A stretch of DNA of 64,000 nt from Celoporthe dispersa (Eukaryota > Ascomycota > Sordariomycetes > Diaporthales > Cryphonectriaceae): assembly GCA_016584495.1 (NCBI GenBank), contig WAID01000001.1, positions 1,302,001-1,366,000 of the forward strand, written 5' to 3'. The position numbers and the translations under genes were made by a program. A model generated the notes under the pieces. That model searched no databases. It had not been told where the DNA came from and saw nothing but the letters and a program-made list of their open reading frames with translations. Below are positions 57,278 to 64,000 of the stretch, piece after piece; position 1 is the stretch's first letter, and the number at the start of each line of letters is the position of its first letter.

Positions 57278-59226
57278 CGTGTGGGATGTCAGAAGGCGAG
57301 AAGAGGCCAGAAAGAGGAGGGGAAAAAAAGGTGTGGTTATTGAAATTACCCCCTGGAAACTTTGCCCGGAGGAGGGGGCAGGAAAGAAGCTTATCCCGAC
57401 ACCCACCTCATGTACACAAATACGTAGTGCATACTGTACATTGTACGGACAAGGCAAATCATGGGAAGGGGGAGTAAGGTGCTCTAAAAATGACCATCAA
57501 ATTTCGGGCAGCCCTAGTACTGGCAACCCATGCGGATGTCAGGCCGTGCCTCCCTCTTGGGGGTGAAGTTGCTGCATGGCTGCTGTGTACTGTGGCAGGT
57601 GCGAGCGTGGTACTATGGAAGGTACATTGGGCGATGGTAGCAGCAGGCAGTACAACAAAGCCTCAGCACCACACACAGTAGTCCGTCTATTATTGGCTGA
57701 CACCACACACCACACAACACGCACACACACACACCACTATCCTGCCACGTGCTTGCGCAAGCACACAAGAAAGGATTGCCACGCTGCCACGACATCGCCC
57801 ATGACGCTCTTGAAACGCCCTTTACCAATTAGGGAGCGGCCTCGTTTCATTGATGATCATCGTTACCCGACACGGGCAAACCCGGCCAGTTCTTGCGCGA
57901 TCAAAGAGGGGGGCAGGGAGGGGGGAGGGAAGAGATTGGGTGAAGTCATAATTATCATGCGCTGGCATTTTCCCTACCATACACTTGCCATAGTAATTAC
58001 TATTATAATACAGTTACTTGTGTACATTAAGTATGATACAATATGGCAATGTACTCTAGTATCGAATTATAGTACAGTGGAACAGGAGACGAGAGGACCT
58101 TTTATTTTATTTTATTTTCTTTTTGGTTTTTGTTTTTCGCCTTCAAGTCCAACCCCCCCCCTCCCCGGTCTCTCCCCTTCCCCTACACAGTAGTGTCATT
58201 ACCATTTTTAGAATAACGCGTTTTCTGGGGTGGACCCTGAAAATTCTCGCTCCCGTGCGCCAGGGAAAGAAGATTCGACCTCATCTCAGCTAAACTGTCC
58301 AGTGCCCCTGCGTGCCTGCCTCCTGCCCTGCTGCCACGGCGTTAACGTATGTGTACAGCAAGCATGTATCCTGCACCATTCTCTGGCCCTTGACTTTGAC
58401 CACCACCACCCGCCACCATCAAAACAACAGGGACCCGCGTCGATCTGCATCCTGCACGAAAAGAGGGGGCTTTGGGGTAGACAGGGCCTCATCATTCGCG
58501 CCCGTTTCGCGGACCAGATTGCATCAATTGAGGTTTTTTTTTTGGTTTTTTTTTTTCGGTCTCCTTCTCCAGCCTCGGCCAGCGGGCGCATTACAATCTC
58601 ATCTCAGCCAGGCCTGCTTGCCTGGCCCGTGGGTACTCGACCGACCAACACGAACACAGCTAACCCGTTTTCTCCCGAGTCCCTGGCCTGCTGCTGTACC
58701 TTACCCAGCGCAGGGCAGAGCTGAGTCCCAGCTGTGGCTCGCCCTCCTCTGCCATCCCGCACCGCGTTTTCGCCAGCCCCGGGCGGATCTGGGTGGGGTG
58801 CTGGCTGCTCTTGGGCCAAGCCTGCCCGCCCTCGCTCATCTCGGCAGAGGCGCGTCCGTGTTGTCTATCGCGCGTCGACGAGCTGCTTGCTAGTTCGGGT
58901 CGGACGGGGCGACAGTCCACTTGTGCTCTGGCCGGCGGGCTCTGCGCCCACCCTGGCTCGCTGCATCACCCTCCCAGCCCAGGTCGGCCTGACCAGCAAC
59001 AGCAAGCACCCTGGGTCTGACACCGAAACAACCGACGTCTTGCATATTGCCAATCTGGGGAACCCGACCTCTGTCATACGATCGAGTCTGTGCGGGGAGC
59101 TGCACACCATACTGGCCTGATACTGGCCACCTCACCCCCCCCCTTACCCGCGTATACCCTACTACTCGGTCCCTCCGTTCGCCGACGGCCCGCCGTCCAC
59201 ACCCCAGATCCCCAACGGAGGAAGAC

Positions 59227-60547
59227 ATGGTCCTGCGTCTCCACGTCTGGGGCCCGGCGTTGGGCCTGGCCTCTGTCGACGCCGAGTGTCTGGCTGCCAT
59301 CACCTACCTGACATATGCCGTGCCATCCTCTGCATGGGAGCTCGTCGCCAGCAGCCCCTCTGGTGTCCCCACGCGTAAGTCAGCAAGGCAAGATATATAC
59401 ATACAAGCACCAGCCCGCGGCGTGTTCCCGCGTGTTCGGGCCCGGAGGCGCCCGACAATATAGACCGGCCTTCTGCTGACCAGCACACAGGAGCACTCCC
59501 CGCCCTACATGAGACCGCCTCGGGAGCCTGGGTTAGTGGCTTCACGGCCGTCACGAGCTACCTGAGCACCACCAGCCCGGCCTGGGATCTCGACCTCTCC
59601 GCCGGCCTCACCCAGCTACAGGCCGCAGACGCCACAGCCTACGCCGCCTTCCTCTCGAGCACGGCCGCGCCCCTGCTCGCGCTCTCGCTGTACGTCTCGA
59701 GCGAGAACTGGGCCGCCACAACCCGTCCCGCCTACAGTAGCGTTCTGCCGTTCCCCCTTACCTGGACAGAGCCCCCCGCCGCCCGCAGGCGTATGTGCGC
59801 CGCCGCCGCACACCTTGGGCTGTCCGACCTGAACATCGACGATGTCGGTGACCATGCTGGCGAGCACGACCACCGCGGCTTCCTAAAGGTCCCCGAGCGC
59901 CTGCGCCCTCGGAATAAGAGCTTCAGGGCCGCCCTGGCGCCAGAGCAGACCGCCCTCTTCAGGCTCGAAGCTGCGGGTCGGGAGTGCCTTGGTGTCCTGG
60001 CGGACGGGCTGGGAAGGAATGGCGGGCGGCGGCAGCAGCAGCAGCCGCCGCAGCATGCTAGGGGCTTCCTCTCCTCCGGCGGGGACCGCCCGACCGCGCT
60101 GGACTGCCTGGCGTTTGGGTATCTGGCTCTGATGCTCGTGCCCGAGGTCCCGCGGCCCTGGCTGCGGGATCTGATGCGCAGGCGGTATGATGGCCTCTGC
60201 GTCTTCGTGGATAGCGTGCGCGACGAGCTGTTTGGCGGCGACGTGGCGTCCCTGCCCTGGCGGGCCGAGGTTGCGACAGACAGCCCGTGGAGGGTCCTCC
60301 GCTTTGCCAGGGGCGTGGTTGAGGCCGCCGTGCCCGAGGACTGGCTGCTTGGACAGTCTTCCCCCGCCCGCCAGCAGGGCGAAGAGGCTCATGCTGTCCT
60401 GTCGGCGCTGGGGAGCTCGGCGGCCGTGCTGGGCCTCGCGGGGGCGTCTGGCTGTACCGCCACCTGTCGCCTTTCGGGTCGGTGCTCTACCGGTGGGAGA
60501 TGCAGAGGAGGAACCTGGGCGCTGCTGGGGCGTTCTTTGGGATCTAG
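59227..60547 (+). CDS. SAM37: Mitochondrial SAM complex subunit, metaxin/Sam37 family
   Basis: Subunit of the outer-membrane sorting and assembly machinery that inserts beta-barrel proteins. Exons are 59227-59374 and 59491 onward, with a GTAAGT..CACAG intron. The product starts MVLRLHVWGPALGLAS and VDAECLAAITYLTYA, the usual metaxin-like N-terminus, then SLYVSSENWAATTRPAY and, in the second half, TALDCLAFGYLALMLVP with VPRPWLRDLM. The original frame runs past the gene end to 60776 as unrelated sequence. One extra G in the G5 run 60440-60444 instead gives a membrane segment (GVWLYRHLSPFGSVLYRW) and the end LGAAGAFFGI with a TAG at 60545-60547. That makes about 401 residues, the expected size. 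I read it as a sequence error. Confidence 0.85.
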
Positions 60548-61379
60548 CCGGCCGGTCTGGCCTGGCTGGCAAAATGTAGGTGGAGGAGAGCCAAGGAACG
60601 GCCTCATTCACTACATCGTGCCCCCCAAAACAGGACAAGTGGCGCAGCAGGATGGTAGTCGTTGCGCCTTGAACGATCAATCTATCAGTCATCACGAAAT
60701 TTCACAGGCTGAGACAGCCCTGTGCAGAGATACTAAGCAAGCAGCAACGTCGACAGTGCCACCGACTGTCTACTAGCTCCCTCCCGGCCCCGGGATGACC
60801 TGACCAGGACGCACGGTAGGAAGATCGATGGCTGGGTCGTTGACGCTGGCGGAGAGTATGCGCCAGGTCACCGTGACGGGTATCTCAGAAAGGGAATTTT
60901 GTCCATTATTCGCCGCTATCTAACGCGGACTGCGTTCTCTTCTCTCCCCTCCCCCTTTCATCTACAGTCTACAGGCAGGATAGATAGATAACCCTGCACA
61001 TTAACTCTTGTGAGGGCTCTCAATCGCCCATACGGGTCGCGGCAGTGGGGCCTCCCACCCCTATCCTCCCCGGATTTTGATTAAGCTCGGAGAATCCTGA
61101 GTGATCCCATCATCCTCTCTTGCTGTTCCTTTCAGTCATCGACAGTCCCTCCTCTCACCGCCTGTGCCCTCCCGGGTTGACCACCATATCTCTTACACCC
61201 GAGGGAAGGCCTGGTGCGGAGAGGCCCTCGCTCTCGTCCTCGTCGAGATCCATCTCACTCCCGAGGACTTGGGCCTGATGCTCGGCGGCAGCGGCAGCAG
61301 TCATCCGACCAAAGCTCGGCTCGGACGTGTCACACACCTGCAAAATCATAAGCGGTAGAAATTTCAGCATGTCCCTTCC
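60548..61379. other. Intergenic region between convergent SAM37 and ZZ/EF-hand genes
   Basis: 3' flanks of both genes. A minus-strand frame at 61370-61155 contains an acidic MDLDEDESEG piece and could be a fragment of an extra 3' exon, but no in-frame splice to the neighbouring gene was found. Confidence 0.4.
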
Positions 61380-64000
61380 CTAAGGTATGCAGAAGTCAAT
61401 CCACGTCCCCAGATAGTCCAGCCGGTGGTGTCCATTCTCCTCGCGGTGCCAGATCTCCTTGAAGTCAGCCAGTGTCAGCCGGCCCCACCCGCCGCGCTCC
61501 TTGGCTTCCGCCTCGGCGGCGTCGAGTTTCTTCCATTCCACAAGCACCGAGCGATCCGGGCGTGTCAGGGGTCGTCCCTTTGGTGGCGGTGGGCTGTTGA
61601 GGCTGGGCTGGGCGCAGTTGAAGCCCTTCATTCCCGCCGCCTGCTGGCGCTGCTGGTTGGACTGCGGGGTGGTATCAGTCCGACGGAGATCAGCGTCACT
61701 GTTGGGACGAAATTGAGGCATGGTGGGGTCACGATAAGAGGCCGCGTCCACCCTGTGCTCTGAGCCGCTCTCAGACATCTCCTCGATGTGGTCTTCCTCG
61801 TCTGCACTCGTATCAAATCCGTCTTCATCCCCGCGATCCGCCACAGCTCCGTCAATGGCCGTGGTTTCGTCGATGGTGTATCCTGCGGTCGCGAGAAGCT
61901 CACCCACGTTCCTATCCTGGATGGGTTTGTTCTCGTCGATCTCAACGACGAGTCCGAAGCCGGCTCGAGTGTCGGGTTGTTGGTAGGTAGGTTGCGAAGG
62001 CGCCCGCAGAGGCTGGTCCGGGTCAAAGGAGTCCAGGACGTCGCGGTATGCATCCCTCCACTCCTTCGACTGCGCAGCCTTCACAGCGAGATCCTCCTTT
62101 TCTTTGAAAAGGACGTCGAGATCTCGTTGAAAGCCTGCTGCGTCACGACGTAGAGGATCTCCTTGCCCATGTCTCTCTCCGCATCGGGTATGTCCATTCC
62201 TCCCCAGCGCTCTGGCACGCTTCTTGATGATGTGGACGGGTATGACGAGGACAGGGTCGACCAGACCTCGTGGTCGTCGGTGTCCTCAGCAAATCGGACC
62301 TTGGAAGAGGACCGCGACCGGGCAGATAGGGCAGGCTGTCCAGCCGTAGACTCGAACCCCTCGGTTGCAGTAGTCTCTGCAAGGACGTCATCTTCCGCAT
62401 CAAAGCCTTCTGGTGGTGACGTGCCTTCCTCTTCCATCAAGTAGAAACTGCGCTTCCTCCAGCGGTCGAACAGCTTCTTTCTCACGGCACCCCGCAGCTT
62501 CCTGTCCATCGCCCACTTCCTGTGGGCTTCGAGACGAAGGTGCCGAGTCCTCAGCTGGCTATCGGTTGGTGGCCTGTTAGTCCACCGCTCGTCGCCAGCT
62601 TCCCGCAGCACAGCGGCAGGTAGGGAAGACGCAACCTCAGAGGAAGTGGTGCCGTTCGTCGTAGCAGAGAACCCTAGGGACGCATTTGCTGGCAGGCTCG
62701 ACGCGGCTCCTTCGGGTGGCGGTCTGGGTGCTCCCGTCTCGTCTTCTTCCACGGACGTGTCTTCCTCGCTGCCGCCATCATGGCTGTTTTGTTGTTCCTC
62801 ACGATTGTCGGGAGAGATCTCGCCCGGCTGAATGTTGCGCGATTCGCCAACCAACAGGCTCACCAGTTCTGCGACTTGTGTCGGCGGGTTGAGCAGGGCC
62901 TCGTAGTGGATATGTGACACCTCATCTCCGGTCGGAGAGGTGACGTGCTCGGATGTAGACGCATAGAATCTGCTGCCATGGTCGACGTCTCCGCTCTGGC
63001 TGAAAAGGCTGGAAAGGATCTCCTCGCGGTTTCCAACATCCGGCCTGGTCTCGTTGACAACGTCATTCTTATCATCAGTGATGTAGACATCGCCGTTGCT
63101 ATGGAAAGCTTTGCCTTCCATCCTGCGTCCGTGGTCAGCTTCAGGTACCCGGCCTTCGCGACCGAAGTGGCTGCTGAGTGGCTGTCTTCCGGTGACGAGT
63201 TGTTGGGTGTCGGTGTTGTGCAGGGCCTGCTGGTCCAGACCTTCAATTACGTCGGCGTGCATTTGCTTGTACAAGACGTAGTAGGTTCGGAATATCCGCA
63301 GGCAGTCCCGCCGGGATATGTGGCCATCGCCGTCGATATCGTAGCCTTTGAAGATTCTCTCGAGTCTCTCCTTGCCTTTCTTGTAGGACAGTCCCTTGAG
63401 AAATTCGGGAAAGCTGATCAGATCGTCGCCGTTGGTGTCGTAGAAAGCAAACATCCGGTCATGAATAAGATTTGGTGCGGTACGCTTCGTACCACTCGAA
63501 GGCACGAGGTATCTCTCAAACGTCTTGCGATCTGCAGCGAGGTACAGCTCATCCGGGTCGTCCCTCCACTCCGTAGCTGCGATGAACGTCCACTGTTCCC
63601 ACAGGGCCTCCAGTTCGGGCCGTTCGAAGCCCGTCTCTCTCGCCAGATGCTTGATGAGCGGGTTGGGCAGGCTTCTCAGGGCTGTATCGGGGTCGCCAGG
63701 GTACCACACAGGTTGCATCGATTTCGGACCGAAGGGCGGCGCGGGGACCCTGACCTTGTAAAACACATGTGTCTTGATGTGCAAGCCCTGGGACTCGCAC
63801 GTCTCGCAGAGGTCAAAATCGGCGCAGTTGGCACAGCGATAGCGTATACCTCGGATGGGCAGGAGCCCGCAGGCATTGCACATGCAGCCCCGGTGGACGT
63901 AAGCATTGCGTCGGGCGTTGTCCTCTGAGACCCTGAACAGCAGACCAACGATATTGTGACCTGAGCGAGGAGGCACCGCCCATGGGTCTTCCTGCCACTC
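61380..64000 (-). CDS. ZZ-type zinc finger and EF-hand protein, 5' end outside window
   Basis: The frame is open to the right edge (EWQEDPWAVPPRSGHN..), so the start lies beyond 64000. A ZZ zinc finger (CNACGLLPIRGIRYRC, CADFDLCETC, then HIKTH) is followed by two EF-hands, DTNGDDLISFPEF and DIDGDGHISRRDC, each with a complete calcium loop. A long Ser/Glu-rich region follows, then a C-terminal part ending LDYLGTWIDFCIP at 61380. The frame breaks near 62120: inserting one base turns the reading into NEILDVLFKEKEDLAVKA and continues smoothly into the downstream frame. ZZ fingers bind peptides and EF-hands bind calcium, so a calcium-responsive scaffold is plausible; no specific role is known to me. 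Confidence 0.85.

Larger units (their letters stand above)
52706..59226. other. Gene desert, 6.5 kb, right part
   Basis: 3' side of the small protein gene, then repeat-rich sequence like 36.7-52.6 kb, then the promoter of SAM37. Open frames such as 53124-53726 and 58230-58893 carry no recognisable motifs. Confidence 0.5.

Noticed and set aside
36729..59226. CRISPR array, rRNA or tRNA genes in the desert
   Set aside because: No spacer-separated repeats and no convincing tRNA B-box pair or rRNA sequence seen by eye; a tRNAscan/Infernal run would settle this.
61155..61370. Acidic minus-strand frame as an extra last exon of the ZZ/EF-hand gene
   Set aside because: The only donor near the end (GTGGAT) gives the wrong phase, and the upstream exon already ends naturally.
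62945..63928. 327-codon frame antisense to the ZZ/EF-hand gene
   Set aside because: Shadow; the minus strand encodes complete zinc-finger and EF-hand motifs.

Overview
The window is nuclear DNA of a filamentous ascomycete, most likely a Sordariomycete. The evidence is short introns (about 50-115 nt, GT..AG, with CTRAY-type branch sites) and a Pezizomycotina gene set: a NoxA-type NADPH oxidase, a class I myosin with an Arp2/3-binding acidic tail, a HET-domain protein, a multi-pass GT90 protein and a small cysteine-rich secreted protein. All assignments were made by eye from motifs; no database was searched.

Layout. 1-49: start of a secreted-protein gene leaving the left edge. 2.1-8.6 kb: housekeeping block with an ANCHR/ZFYVE19-like zinc-finger protein (+), a TDG/Mug DNA glycosylase (-), UDP-GlcNAc pyrophosphorylase (+) and a SYM1/Mpv17 protein (-). 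9.6-17.2 kb: accessory island holding a 15-nt pyrimidine minisatellite, a broken F-box gene, an intact HET gene, a deleted HET pseudogene, an unidentified coding-like fragment and an intact small secreted protein gene. 18.0-20 kb: noxA (-). A 5.2-kb divergent intergenic region leads to myosin-1 (+, 25.2-29.0 kb), then PFA4 palmitoyltransferase (-), a GT90 glycosyltransferase (+) and an unrecognised acidic protein (+, ends 36.7 kb). 36.7-59.2 kb is a gene desert rich in microsatellites and homopolymers; the only convincing reading frame in it is a 36-residue proline-rich protein at 52.6 kb with a typical 5' leader. 59.2-64 kb: SAM37/metaxin (+) and a ZZ zinc-finger/EF-hand protein (-) leaving the right edge.

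Several genes bear on cell wall and polarised growth: UAP1 makes the chitin precursor UDP-GlcNAc, Pfa4 in yeast palmitoylates chitin synthase III, myosin-1 drives endocytosis at the tip, NoxA makes signalling superoxide, and GT90 proteins modify glycans. They are not an operon; each has its own promoter. SYM1 and SAM37 are mitochondrial.

The most important caution is that at least seven conserved genes each carry one or more one-base frame breaks, nearly all explained by gain or loss of a C or G, usually in a short C/G run. This looks like residual assembly error rather than gene death, and it affects any protein predicted from this sequence.
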